Shown: piece after piece, positions 13,819 through 22,735 of the stretch | How positions within the stretch are numbered: the first letter of the stretch is position 1 | Layout of the letters: every line of letters begins with the position of its first letter | From: a virus | Direction: 5' to 3' (one strand) | IMG/VR virus record: IMGVR_UViG_3300037247_001905 | Coordinates: 1-61,975 of that record | Length of the DNA stretch: 61,975 nucleotides | Made by a program: the position numbers and the translations under genes | The notes under the pieces: model-generated | Databases searched by the model: none | Seen by the model: only the letters and a program-made list of their open reading frames with translations | Told to the model about the DNA's origin: nothing

Positions 13819-16062
13819 ATGACAGACCCCCGCGTCATCTCGCTAGACATTGAAACCTACGGCGCCTGTAAACACAACACACGCGGCGACCCGCTCCCCG
13901 AACAGACCGTCTTCCACCCGCTCAAGGCGCTCGCCCATGACCGTGTCGCCCCGCGCGACCTCATTCTTACCTGTTCCATTACCATCCCCAAGGAAGATCC
14001 ACGATGCCACAACCTCAAATCGCCATCACACAATACAAAAGCGGAGACAACACCAAAACAGTTGTCACGCTCCCGACGGCGGAAGAAACCGCCGAATGGC
14101 TCGTTGCCGTCATCACAGCCACGGAATCTGCCTTGGAGCGCCAGCGCAATAGCGGCGATGGTACCGGGTGACACTTGGGTCTACGACTTCGCCAACCCTA
14201 CGCATCGCCGCATGCTGGCGCGCACCCTTTACTACGCCGATACCATCATTGGCAAGGACGTCGTCTTCGACATTATCCACCTCCGCCGGTTCCCCGCCCT
14301 GCGCGCCGCGCTCGACGGCTTCCGTCACACCCTCATCGACGTCTCGTGGCTCAACTTCCTTCAGTGTGAAGTTCGTCCCGAACGTGCCCTCAAGAACATT
14401 GGCCCTGTCCTTGGCAAGTACCGGTACGACCCCGAGGCCACGCTCGCCGGTGGGCACCGCTATCTTGCTCCCTTCGCCGTCGACGCCAACGGCAACTCCT
14501 GTATGCACTACAACGCCGAAGACACACACAACAGCATTCTTGCCGCCGCCGAGTTTGCCGCTCGCATCATTGACGAGTTCCCCGACACCGATAAGCTCTC
14601 TCCCTTTTGCCTTACCCACTTTTCCGAACTGCAATGGACCGCCGTGCGCATGTCCGAAGCCGGCGTTCCCGTCCACCGCGCATCGCTTGTGGCCCTCGAG
14701 CGATCTCTTACCGCCACCGTCGCCCGCTGTGACAAATCGCTTGCCGCCCAAGCCCTGCAAATGGAGGGCAGGGGCTCTGACTCCTCGCGGCGGGGCTTCA
14801 TTGAGAAAGCCCTTGACCACATCGACGAAACCATCGACGTTGCTGAAGCCATCGAACACGAATCGGTCTGGGTAGCAAAGCATTTGGTACACATCACCAA
14901 GACCGGCAAGGTTTCGATGGACGAAACGACGCGGGCCACCGCGCTCCACCTGCTTCCCAAAGACGACACGATCTACCGCCCCGCGCTTGAACTCTGGAAC
15001 GAACGCTCCGTAGCCAACACCCTTATCACCCGGCACACCTGCCCCCTGCTTCGTTACAAACGGCCATCCTCTCTTGGCAAGATGAAAGACAAGCCGCTTG
15101 CTTCCAAACTCGTGCCCTCGCCCCTACCTACCGCGCGCGCTCTCGGCATCGAACTTGCCTACCCCTCGTGGTTCGTTGTTCCCTCGGCGTTCAAGGACGA
15201 TCGCGGCGGGCCGGGCGGCCAGCGTCAAGGCCGGATGAGCGCATCAAGCCCGCCCGTCTCGCAGTGGAACGTCCCGCTCAAACGCTGCGTGCGCTCCCGC
15301 TTTTACAACGGTTCCATCGTTGCCGCAGACCTTTCCCAAATCGAACTTCGCGTTGCGGCCGTCTGTTCGGGCGAGCCCACCATGCTCGACAACTATGCGC
15401 ACGACGGCGACCTGCACGGCGACCGTGCCGTCTTCGTATTCGGCCCCGACGTTGTCAACGATCCCGCCTTTCACAGCGGCGACATGCAGACCGACCCTCG
15501 CCAGTGGGCCAAACGATTCAACTTCGAGGATCTCTACTGGGCGGGCGCCAAGAAGATGCAGGAGATGCTCCTGCTCGAATCTGGTGTCTTCCGCCCCATC
15601 GCCTTCTTCTACGAAGTCGTCGACTCTCGTTCCGAACTCCGGCCCACGCTCTACGCATGGCAGCGATCCCTCGTCGCAAAGGCCCACCGTGACGGCGTGC
15701 TCATCCTCCCGTTCACCGGCCACTCCCGCTCCCTCATCGCCGCCAAACCGAACGAGGCCGTCAACTTCCCCGTCCAGACAATCGCCGCCGTCACAATGGT
15801 TGCTGTCCAACGCGAACTCCACCGCCTTCTGCCCGCGCTCAACCACCCCGCACCACCCTGCTACCTCATTACCAACTGGTACGACGCCAACTACTTCGAC
15901 TGCGCCCCGTCTTTCCTCTCCGAACTCAAAGACGCCTTCGCCATTGCCATCCACCACGTTGCGCACACCGGTTACTGGGCGCAAATCTGTAGCTACTACG
16001 GCCACTACGTCCCTCTCAAGTACGAACTCAAGTCCGCCCCCACCGCCGACGCCGCCGCCTGA
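13819..16062 (+). CDS. Family A DNA polymerase with 3'-5' exonuclease domain, 747 aa
   Basis: Replicates the phage genome. Exonuclease: D10 and E12 in SLDIETYG, a second block GKDVVFDIIHL, and YNAED near residue 235. Polymerase motif A is VAADLSQIELR with D504. Motif B keeps the four key O-helix residues at the right spacing (R561, K565, F569, Y573) but the usual NFGxxYG is NFEDLYW. Motif C, normally HDE, is YDA with D689. Residues about 55-115 look unlike a protein domain (Ser/Pro/Lys/Arg-rich, almost no acidic residues) and coincide with a well-formed gene in another frame (14004-14171). No separate primase or RNA polymerase gene is seen beside it. Confidence 0.9.
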   Translation: MTDPRVISLDIETYGACKHNTRGDPLPEQTVFHPLKALAHDRVAPRDLILTCSITIPKEDPRCHNLKSPSHNTKAETTPKQLSRSRRRKKPPNGSLPSSQPRNLPWSASAIAAMVPGDTWVYDFANPTHRRMLARTLYYADTIIGKDVVFDIIHLRRFPALRAALDGFRHTLIDVSWLNFLQCEVRPERALKNIGPVLGKYRYDPEATLAGGHRYLAPFAVDANGNSCMHYNAEDTHNSILAAAEFAARIIDEFPDTDKLSPFCLTHFSELQWTAVRMSEAGVPVHRASLVALERSLTATVARCDKSLAAQALQMEGRGSDSSRRGFIEKALDHIDETIDVAEAIEHESVWVAKHLVHITKTGKVSMDETTRATALHLLPKDDTIYRPALELWNERSVANTLITRHTCPLLRYKRPSSLGKMKDKPLASKLVPSPLPTARALGIELAYPSWFVVPSAFKDDRGGPGGQRQGRMSASSPPVSQWNVPLKRCVRSRFYNGSIVAADLSQIELRVAAVCSGEPTMLDNYAHDGDLHGDRAVFVFGPDVVNDPAFHSGDMQTDPRQWAKRFNFEDLYWAGAKKMQEMLLLESGVFRPIAFFYEVVDSRSELRPTLYAWQRSLVAKAHRDGVLILPFTGHSRSLIAAKPNEAVNFPVQTIAAVTMVAVQRELHRLLPALNHPAPPCYLITNWYDANYFDCAPSFLSELKDAFAIAIHHVAHTGYWAQICSYYGHYVPLKYELKSAPTADAAA
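14004..14171 (+). CDS. Possible overprinted small protein, 55 aa
   Basis: Lies wholly inside the polymerase gene, in another frame. AAGGA stands 8 bases before the ATG. Its translation has balanced composition (ITQYKSGDNTKTVVTLP, then a helix with TAEETAEWLVAVITATES), whereas the polymerase frame over the same bases looks random. Either a genuine overlapping gene or an insertion that happened to keep the polymerase frame open. No family recognised. Confidence 0.5.
   Translation: MPQPQIAITQYKSGDNTKTVVTLPTAEETAEWLVAVITATESALERQRNSGDGTG
14743..14754 (+). repeat. Genome-wide 15-mer, forward copy
   Basis: CTTGCCGCCCAAGCC (14740-14754) in the polymerase gene, read as LAAQA between the exonuclease and palm regions. 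Confidence 0.85.
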
Positions 16063-16073
16063 AAGGAATCCCT

Positions 16074-16271
16074 GTGCCCCCTCTGTTGTTCGTTGCCGCA
16101 TGTCTTCTGATTATGGCTTGGCTTTTTTTATGGACAACGTGGCTCAATATATTCATCTTCAGTTTAGAACAAGGGGACGCATCCGTTGAAGGCACTAGCA
16201 TCATTTGGTGGGCTGCCGTTGTGTGTATTGCAGGCGCAATGCTGCTTGCGGGAACGCACTGGTACGCGTAG
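16074..16271 (+). CDS. Small membrane protein with two spans, 65 aa
   Basis: GTG start 8 bases behind GAAAGGA. Residues 4-29 (LLFVAACLLIMAWLFLWTTW and on) and 43-62 (IIWWAAVVCIAGAMLLAGTH) are two clear membrane spans with a short acidic loop. The hairpin topology would suit a small holin or antiholin, but its place between polymerase and nuclease genes does not add support. Confidence 0.6.
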   Translation: MPPLLFVAACLLIMAWLFLWTTWLNIFIFSLEQGDASVEGTSIIWWAAVVCIAGAMLLAGTHWYA

Positions 16272-16274
16272 CCA

Positions 16275-16649
16275 ATGCACGCGCACTACCTCCTTGTTGA
16301 CGCACTCCTCGCGCGTGGCTACCACCCTACCAACATCGCCCTTGCTCTTTCCCTACACCACCCCGAAATCTATCGGCACTGCGTTTGCTACGACCTGCCT
16401 ACCAACCGCAGGATCACCGCCCGCAGCAAAACGGCCCGCCTCATCCGCCGCCAACTCATCGATCAACTCTGGACCCCCGAAGAAGTCGGCCGGTTCTACC
16501 GTCAGTCCCCCGACAACATCCGTGATATCGCCGGCGGCCACGCCAATCGCCGTACATTCATCTTGCCGCCCAAGCCCCTGATTGCCTACCTCCGGCGTAC
16601 ACTGCTCAACAATGCCCCGCACACAGGTCATCCTGGTGGATCAGCGTGA
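16275..16649 (+). CDS. Hypothetical basic protein with HTH-like helices, 124 aa
   Basis: Starts 3 bases after the previous stop. The N-terminal part (VDALLARGYHPTNIALALSL) and residues 65-85 (WTPEEVGRFYRQSPDNIRDI) look like two helix-turn-helix units; rich in Arg and His. Could be a DNA-binding protein acting with the nuclease whose gene overlaps its 3' end. No family confirmed. Confidence 0.55.
   Translation: MHAHYLLVDALLARGYHPTNIALALSLHHPEIYRHCVCYDLPTNRRITARSKTARLIRRQLIDQLWTPEEVGRFYRQSPDNIRDIAGGHANRRTFILPPKPLIAYLRRTLLNNAPHTGHPGGSA
16565..16576 (+). repeat. Genome-wide 15-mer, forward copy
   Basis: CTTGCCGCCCAAGCC (16562-16576), read as LPPKP near the C-terminus of the 124-aa protein; only 120 bp from the next, inverted copy. 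Confidence 0.85.
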
Positions 16650-17157
16650 ACGCAAGCCCCTGCCATTTCCCAAGCGGATCACCGATCTCGAACTGGGGCT
16701 TGGGCGGCAAGGGGCTGTCACCCTCGAGATCCGCCGCAAGAGGCTGGCAGTGGCCGATTACATGCTCGACGGGCTCCGGGGCAACTGCTACACTGCCGGC
16801 GCGGGCGCGGCCGTCATCGAGACCAAACGCTCGCTCTCGGAGTTGCACGGCAATGTCTTCGGAAAGAAGCGACCAAACTTCGTCCGGCTCCTCTCGCGAA
16901 TGCGTGAGCGCTTTAGATTCCCTCTTCTGGTTGTCGAGGGGCTTGTCTTCAACCCGGACGACGAGGACGCCGGTCCTGTCTGCGACGCCTTCCAACGTCT
17001 GCTCATGGAGCATGGCGTCCCGCACCTCATGTTTGCCCCCTGCAACACACCGGCACAGCGAAGGAAACTTGCGTGGTACGCCGCGCGTTGGCTCGTAAAT
17101 GGAGCGTTGACTTATGAGCGCACCCCCCACAATGACGAAGATCGCAACGGTGACTGA
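16612..17157 (+). CDS. ERCC4-type (XPF/Mus81-like) nuclease, 181 aa
   Basis: Structure-specific DNA nuclease of the restriction-like fold. VILVDQRERKPL (6-17) is the first acidic block, VADYMLDG the GDY-like second block, and VIETKRSLSELH the ERKxxxDL-like third. Conserved VDxREx, DYxL and ExKRSLxxL residues cover the catalytic site, though the canonical ERK reads ETK. Only the nuclease domain is present, without helicase or HhH part. In phages such proteins process branched replication or recombination intermediates. The start at 16612 overlaps the previous gene; an ATG at 16582 is in frame. Confidence 0.8.
   Translation: MPRTQVILVDQRERKPLPFPKRITDLELGLGRQGAVTLEIRRKRLAVADYMLDGLRGNCYTAGAGAAVIETKRSLSELHGNVFGKKRPNFVRLLSRMRERFRFPLLVVEGLVFNPDDEDAGPVCDAFQRLLMEHGVPHLMFAPCNTPAQRRKLAWYAARWLVNGALTYERTPHNDEDRNGD
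16697..16708 (-). repeat. Genome-wide 15-mer, reverse copy
   Basis: GGCTTGGGCGGCAAG (16697-16711) in the ERCC4-type gene, read as GLGRQ between the first and second blocks. Confidence 0.85.
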
Positions 17158-17764
17158 CGGCACGCAGCGGCGGCAACTCGTCAGCCAGTCCACGCCGCCG
17201 TTTGTTCTCAATCGCGACAGCCAACTGGCGCAGACTACTCCTACCGATCCGTGGGCGACCTTCGAGGCTACACACACGGATGCTGGCAGCGGTCCCGCTG
17301 ATGGCTACAACTGCATCGTCATCCAAAACCCGGAAAACCTGCCCCACCTCAACCTCTACAACTTCATCAAATACACCAGCGGTGCCGTTAGTGCCGCGTG
17401 CAAGATCAGGTGCTTCGGCGCCTTTAGCATGTCGGACATTTCGGCGAACGATCTCAAGGAGCCCGCCTTCTTCGATCCAGACAACTTTGAGTCGTTCATC
17501 AAGTTGCGCACTACGGATCCGGCGACGGCAACCGATTGGTTTGAGCGGTGGTGGCAACCTCTCTACAACCCCGTAACCGGCCTGCACGAAATCGACTTTG
17601 ACACTACGCTCGAATATATTCAGGAGGGGCCGCCGGCCTACCGCATTCAACACGCCAACAACTTCGTCTTTACACGCGGCCTCCAATACGTCGGCGCCGT
17701 CATCTCGCAGGCGATGACCGACATCGTTGGCACGTCAATGGTGCTCGGCACCTTCTCCAGCTAG
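17114..17764 (+). CDS. Hypothetical, possibly virion protein, 216 aa
   Basis: Overlaps the nuclease gene by 44 bases; GGAG precedes the ATG by 10 bases. Mixed beta-rich composition with many Asn, Thr, Phe and Trp and no charged coiled coil, resembling a small capsid or tail accessory protein. It heads a run of virion-like genes on the plus strand, so a structural role is inferred from context. Confidence 0.6.
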   Translation: MSAPPTMTKIATVTDGTQRRQLVSQSTPPFVLNRDSQLAQTTPTDPWATFEATHTDAGSGPADGYNCIVIQNPENLPHLNLYNFIKYTSGAVSAACKIRCFGAFSMSDISANDLKEPAFFDPDNFESFIKLRTTDPATATDWFERWWQPLYNPVTGLHEIDFDTTLEYIQEGPPAYRIQHANNFVFTRGLQYVGAVISQAMTDIVGTSMVLGTFSS

Positions 17765-17774
17765 AGAGGCAGCA

Positions 17775-19127
17775 ATGGCCGACAACACAGAACTCAATGT
17801 CGGCTCCGGCGGGGATGTGATCGCCACCGACGACATCGGGGGCGTCAAGCACCAGCGCGTCAAGGTCCAGCACGGGGTGGACGGCGCGGCGGACGACGTC
17901 TCGGCCAATAATCCGCTCCCGGTCGTCATGCCAGAGACCATGCGCGACGCCTTTGGAAGGCTCCGCACCTCCGAGCCCCACACGATCTTCGATTCCAAAC
18001 AGATATTCGACTCCCAACCGCTGTTCTGGGACGAATCGCTAGAGAGCGGCGCGGGGATCACGTCGGCACATTCAACCGCGCGGGCCTCAACAACCATCAC
18101 CTCGACGATCAGCACAGCCGGCGTCTACACCAGACAGACGTACGAGCGATTCAACTATCAGCCGGGCAAAAGCCAGATGATCCTGATGACCGGCATCATG
18201 GACCGCTTGGGAGGGGGTACTGGCGTCCAGCGACGTATCGGCCAGTTCGACGACGACAACGGGATCTTCTTTGAGGACGACGAAGGCACCTTCAAGGTCG
18301 TAGTTCGGTCCAGCACGAGCGGATCGCCCGTTGACACCAAGGTTGCTCAATCGAGCTTCAACCTCGATACACTTGACGGAACTGGTGCTTCGGGCGTCAC
18401 GATCGACCTGAGCAAAGCGCAGATATTTATCATTGATTACGAGTGGCTAGGCGTTGGTCGAGTCCGCTTGGGCTTAGCTGTTGGCGGCGAAATCATTTAC
18501 TGCCACGAGGTGCTCAACGCCAATGTGCTCGACGTGGTGTATATGTCGACGCCGAACAACCCTCTTCGGTATCAGATCGTCACTACCGGCAGTTCGCTGG
18601 CTTCTGAGCTTGAATGTAACTGTTCAACGGTAATCACTGAGGGCGGCGCGACGCATCTTGGCCAGCTTCGGTTCAAGTCGACCGCCGGGACACACGTCGA
18701 TGTTGCGGTCGAGAACACGATCTACGCAATCATCGGCATGCGGCTCAAGTCCACACACTTGGGCGAGACGATCGACATCCTCAAAAAGAGCATTGCCGAG
18801 CACGCCGGCAACAAGAACTATGAATGGCTGCTGATCTTCAACCCGACAGTAGCCGGGACGTTTACCTACTCGAACGAGACCAACTCGGCTGTGCAGACGG
18901 CGACCGGAGCGACGGCCAACACCGTGACGGGCGGGACGATCATTGACGGCGGTTTCGCGGCGTCCGCCAATAAGGGAGGGTCCGAGAGCAGCAACCTGGA
19001 AAACGCGATCCGGCTCGGGGCCGCGATCGACGGGACCGTGGACGAGATAGTGCTGTGCGTGCGTCCCGTAGGCGGGTCAAGCAATATCGACATTGAGGCT
19101 TCAATCGCGTGGCGGGAACGGCAATAG
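17775..19127 (+). CDS. Phage virion protein, tail-fibre-associated type, 450 aa
   Basis: N-terminus MADNTELNVGSGGDVIATDD is typical of a family of phage structural proteins, followed by NNPLPVVMPETMRDAFGRLR, FDSKQIFDSQPLFWDE, HSTARASTTITSTISTAGVY and RFNYQPGKSQMILMTG blocks I recognise from marine phage genomes. The rest is beta-rich with Gly/Thr/Ser. Probably part of an adhesin or fibre-like structure. It is away from the minus-strand morphogenesis operon, next to another large virion-like gene, so the two are likely expressed together. Confidence 0.65.
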   Translation: MADNTELNVGSGGDVIATDDIGGVKHQRVKVQHGVDGAADDVSANNPLPVVMPETMRDAFGRLRTSEPHTIFDSKQIFDSQPLFWDESLESGAGITSAHSTARASTTITSTISTAGVYTRQTYERFNYQPGKSQMILMTGIMDRLGGGTGVQRRIGQFDDDNGIFFEDDEGTFKVVVRSSTSGSPVDTKVAQSSFNLDTLDGTGASGVTIDLSKAQIFIIDYEWLGVGRVRLGLAVGGEIIYCHEVLNANVLDVVYMSTPNNPLRYQIVTTGSSLASELECNCSTVITEGGATHLGQLRFKSTAGTHVDVAVENTIYAIIGMRLKSTHLGETIDILKKSIAEHAGNKNYEWLLIFNPTVAGTFTYSNETNSAVQTATGATANTVTGGTIIDGGFAASANKGGSESSNLENAIRLGAAIDGTVDEIVLCVRPVGGSSNIDIEASIAWRERQ

Positions 19128-19178
19128 CCAATGCTGCTGCCGCTGGTCAGGAATCTTGATGCTCCGCCGGAGGTGCCA

Positions 19179-21869
19179 ATGTCTGCCCTCTCTCGACTCT
19201 GGGAAACCGTACCCTCCGGCCAAGAGATCGGCTCCGGCCGTTGGCGTGTCCCAAACACACTCGAAAAGTGCGAGTTCGCCAGCACGTCCCTGTCCGAAAT
19301 CCCCGACCTGCTCGACCGCGACTTCATTGTGTTCTCGCCGGTCGCGCACAACGCAACAGGCAATAATCTCTGGCTCTGGGGGCTCAACGGCAACAGCGGC
19401 ACAGCCGACAACAACATCTCGGTTCGTTACCGAACTCTGGCGGCCACCTTGCATCTTCGCTGGGCCGTCACGGGCACCGACCGAGGCGCAATCGACGCCT
19501 ATGCAGGCACCATCCGTACCGGACCGGTTACGCTCATCTTCTCCGGTCTCCGTGACGATGGCACCGGCGACAAGTATCCGTTTATCGGTCACATCGCCGA
19601 GGACAATACCGTTTCCATCGCGTTCGGCGTGACCCCGATCACCGGGAGCTACGTCTGGGACTCGATGCGCGGACGCGCCGGACGAAAGTTTATGATTGGC
19701 GGCTTCGACCACGGCGTAGCTGGTGTGAGGGCCACGCAAGGGCTCTGGAGCCACAACACGTTCTGCCGGTGCCGGTCCGGTGAGTCGATCGACGATGTGC
19801 TTGGCGACATCACGGCTTCTGCCGGGCAGGACACGATCAAGAAGCTGCTGCTCAACGCCGACCTAATCCGCGACTACGCCGACGTCGCCGGGGTCGCCAA
19901 CAAGTTCGATGCTCTCTGGAGCTTCGGGAATCTGAAAGACTCAAGCAACAACCTAAAGGCGTTCAACGCCGCTATTGCAGCGGGCGACAAGCTCGTCTGC
20001 CCGTGGACCGACGCAGAACTGGTCATAACCGAAGTTGGCTCCGACGTGTTCGTCGGCGAGCAGAACGGGCCGGTCGGCGCTGGTGTGCAGGCGGTCGGAC
20101 CGTACACCAACAGCGAGTTCGAGCAGAGCAGCGTCTTTGTGCAGCACTCGTCATTCCCGCCGTACTTCCCGGTGCCCGACGACCCATCCCGTCTCTTGTC
20201 ATCGAACATCAACCTGGAGGGCTCCAACAAGTCCGCAGCCGGTTCGCTTGCGGTCCGGAACGCGGCGACCGGAGCGCTCGATCGACATCCGATCCCGCTC
20301 CATGTTCAGGTCCGAGCGATCGACCAAGCGGGCGCCCCATCAGATACGTTCACGACCTACACGCGCAAGAATGTCACGGACGAGAACCATCGCGGCTGCG
20401 AGATCGTCCTGCTCGACACGTCCATCGTTGTCGCAAACCACGTCCACAGCGACATCATCGTTGATTATCCCGCAGCAGGAAACCGCAAGTTCGACGAGCT
20501 TGCAGTCTGGAGGATCACCGAGGACGGCCCCGTCGCCCTTACCCCCGACTTCTCCGACTTCACCGACCCGTGGGGCACGCCGGGCCTCGAATACGACACA
20601 AACGTCACGGCGTATGTGCGTTACACGGTCGGCTACGTCCAGGCGGCGAGGATCAACGACCTCGCGGTTATGCTAATGAGGAACGGGGGCTCCGCCAACG
20701 GCGACGCCTCGATCCTGTTCGTCGATGACGACGGAAACCAAGAACACCTCTGGATCGCACAGGACGAGGGACAGGTTCTCGACGTGCCGAAGATGGGGAT
20801 GGGCCAACCTTCCCGCGTGATAAATCTTCCGGGCAACAAGGCTCTGCTTCTCTGGAATGCGCGCGCCTATATCTACGAAACCGAGCCGATACGACATGGC
20901 AAGCGATATCCCAACCCGATCGGCATGATTCTCACCGATCTCTCCTCGCTCGCTAGCGCCGCGTCGAACGCCAACGCCTACTCCGCACGCACCGGACTCG
21001 CCCTTACCGGCGCTGGCGGCAACCCCGAAGCCGGATCATCGTGCGACATCACGTTCGCCGACATCGCCAACTTTGGGCTCTACGACGAGAACGACGACAG
21101 CGGCTCCATCAAGGCCGTGCCCGATTCGGTGTTCATGCGCGATGCGGTCGCCATCGACGGGGGATACGTCGCCATCATCTACCAGATCGAAGGTGGCGAT
21201 GGGTACGAAGACAGCGGCGACGCGGTTGTCAGCGACCACTTCATCCGCGTCTTCAAGCTCGTCGGCAACGCGCTCGTCAAGCAGCACGACATCAGCATCA
21301 ACACCGAGATCCAGTCCATCATCGGCTCCGGCGCACAGTACACCGACAAGCGGGACTACTGCTTCGCCACACGCGCCGGCAAACGGGCTGCACTCGTTAC
21401 GTTCTCCTACTACGCCGGGGCAGACCCCGTCGAAGATTTCCCCGACATCGGGCCGGGCAACCAACCCAAGGGTGTTATGAGTCTCGGTCTCTGGGGAGAG
21501 AAGGTCCGCGCCGTCTCGATCAGCGACCTTCTCGACGAGAATGCAACCGTTACAGCGCTCGACGATCCTGTGTACGACGTGGCCGTGGACGGCGGCGTGA
21601 CGTGCCGGCCGTTCCCGATGGTCAACGAGCACCCGTGGGGCGCGTCGGCGTGTGTTCAGGTTCTCCGCGACATCCAGATCAACCAATGGAGCAGCGGCGA
21701 CCCCGTCGTCGGCGGTGCAGACCGTGCTCAGAGCAACATTCTTATTGTCGACGCTACGGCGCAGCTCCCCGACGAACCTACGGGATGGCTTCCAACTACG
21801 GCAATAGGAACAGGTTACGGGCGGGGCCCCAGATTTCGTGGGCCAAATCCGTATTATCCGCGTGGCTAG
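19179..21869 (+). CDS. Large virion-associated or receptor-binding protein, 896 aa
   Basis: Long beta-rich protein with no coiled coil, full of Asn, Asp, Gly, Thr and aromatic residues, as in phage tail spikes and fibres. It follows the 450-aa virion protein and precedes the holin-like gene, a usual place for host-range genes. I chose the ATG at 19179 because GGAGG stands 5 bases before it; an in-frame ATG at 19131 adds 16 residues but has no good ribosome-binding site. No enzymatic motif found. Confidence 0.6.
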   Translation: MSALSRLWETVPSGQEIGSGRWRVPNTLEKCEFASTSLSEIPDLLDRDFIVFSPVAHNATGNNLWLWGLNGNSGTADNNISVRYRTLAATLHLRWAVTGTDRGAIDAYAGTIRTGPVTLIFSGLRDDGTGDKYPFIGHIAEDNTVSIAFGVTPITGSYVWDSMRGRAGRKFMIGGFDHGVAGVRATQGLWSHNTFCRCRSGESIDDVLGDITASAGQDTIKKLLLNADLIRDYADVAGVANKFDALWSFGNLKDSSNNLKAFNAAIAAGDKLVCPWTDAELVITEVGSDVFVGEQNGPVGAGVQAVGPYTNSEFEQSSVFVQHSSFPPYFPVPDDPSRLLSSNINLEGSNKSAAGSLAVRNAATGALDRHPIPLHVQVRAIDQAGAPSDTFTTYTRKNVTDENHRGCEIVLLDTSIVVANHVHSDIIVDYPAAGNRKFDELAVWRITEDGPVALTPDFSDFTDPWGTPGLEYDTNVTAYVRYTVGYVQAARINDLAVMLMRNGGSANGDASILFVDDDGNQEHLWIAQDEGQVLDVPKMGMGQPSRVINLPGNKALLLWNARAYIYETEPIRHGKRYPNPIGMILTDLSSLASAASNANAYSARTGLALTGAGGNPEAGSSCDITFADIANFGLYDENDDSGSIKAVPDSVFMRDAVAIDGGYVAIIYQIEGGDGYEDSGDAVVSDHFIRVFKLVGNALVKQHDISINTEIQSIIGSGAQYTDKRDYCFATRAGKRAALVTFSYYAGADPVEDFPDIGPGNQPKGVMSLGLWGEKVRAVSISDLLDENATVTALDDPVYDVAVDGGVTCRPFPMVNEHPWGASACVQVLRDIQINQWSSGDPVVGGADRAQSNILIVDATAQLPDEPTGWLPTTAIGTGYGRGPRFRGPNPYYPRG

Positions 21870-21908
21870 CCTTGCATCCACAACCCCCCCAAGATAGGAT
21901 GACACCCC

Positions 21909-22535
21909 ATGACACCAGCACCACCCCCCCAGCACAGCAAGAACCTCCTCCAATCAAGAACCATCTGGGCGCTCATCGTTGCAGCGGTTGCATTCGGACT
22001 CGAGCAGTTGGTCCCAAACATCCCGCTCGAGGAACGCCAGGGCGCTATCGACGCCGTGCAAACCCACGGCCCCACTGTTGTCGCCTTCCTTTCACTCGTT
22101 GCCGCAGCCATCTTTCGCCGCAAGGCCGACGGCCCGCTCACCATCGTCCCAAACACAACCGTACGGATGCTCCTGTACGGCACCCTGAGTCTCGGCTTGG
22201 GCGGCACGGCGGTTGGTACGGCTCTCAGCATTCCGGGCTGCACATCGCAGCAGGCCGGCCCTGAAGCCGCTCAGCGGGACATCCAAGAGAACGTCATCTT
22301 TGCACAACGGGCACTGTTGGCGGCCTACAGCGCCGGTTGGATCACCCGCGACACCTGGAAGACTACCGTCAACCCGGTCATCCAAGAAGCTGCTGCGTTC
22401 GTCAACGACTACGACGCGGCCCGACTCGTAGGCGACATTGACGAGATGGCGCTCATCCGCGCCAGCCTCGAACGCAGTCTGATCAAGCTCAGGGATCTTG
22501 AGCAGACACATCACCCCGCACCGGAGACACCGTAA
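21909..22535 (+). CDS. Holin-like protein fused to a lipoprotein-like domain, 208 aa
   Basis: Residues 18-35 and 52-70 are two membrane spans in the layout of a common holin class (SRTIWALIVAAV..., EERQGAIDAV..., then a basic RRKADGPLT end). After these, residues 87-111 read MLLYGTLSLGL...LSIPGC, a lipoprotein-type signal with a lipobox Cys at 111, followed by a helical charged tail. The second part could be made separately from the internal ATG at 22167, giving a spanin-like outer-membrane lipoprotein. The joint lies on a genome-wide repeat. No endolysin is seen next to it. Confidence 0.55.
   Translation: MTPAPPPQHSKNLLQSRTIWALIVAAVAFGLEQLVPNIPLEERQGAIDAVQTHGPTVVAFLSLVAAAIFRRKADGPLTIVPNTTVRMLLYGTLSLGLGGTAVGTALSIPGCTSQQAGPEAAQRDIQENVIFAQRALLAAYSAGWITRDTWKTTVNPVIQEAAAFVNDYDAARLVGDIDEMALIRASLERSLIKLRDLEQTHHPAPETP
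22194..22205 (-). repeat. Genome-wide 12-mer, reverse copy
   Basis: GGCTTGGGCGGC, read as GLGG inside the lipoprotein-like signal of the holin fusion. Confidence 0.85.
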
Positions 22536-22735
22536 TGACTCTCAGCGCCGCAATCGCCCTGCTCGAACTGGGGCTGGCCACTTTCGACCGCGTTGCCGCA
22601 ACGTCCAACATACCGCCCACCGAAGCGGAACTTCAGATGCGACGTGGCGTCGTCAACGAACTCGCTCGGCTCAGTCAGATGATCGCCGACGGCGGCGATA
22701 GTCCGTCCGCGACACCTCCGGCGGACGGCACCTAA
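22535..22735 (+). CDS. Hypothetical small protein, 66 aa
   Basis: TAATG overlap with the holin-like gene and GGAG upstream. Helical (residues 1-48) with a Ser/Pro/Ala tail. Its position in a lysis-like cluster suggests an accessory lysis role, not shown by any motif. Confidence 0.55.
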   Translation: MTLSAAIALLELGLATFDRVAATSNIPPTEAELQMRRGVVNELARLSQMIADGGDSPSATPPADGT

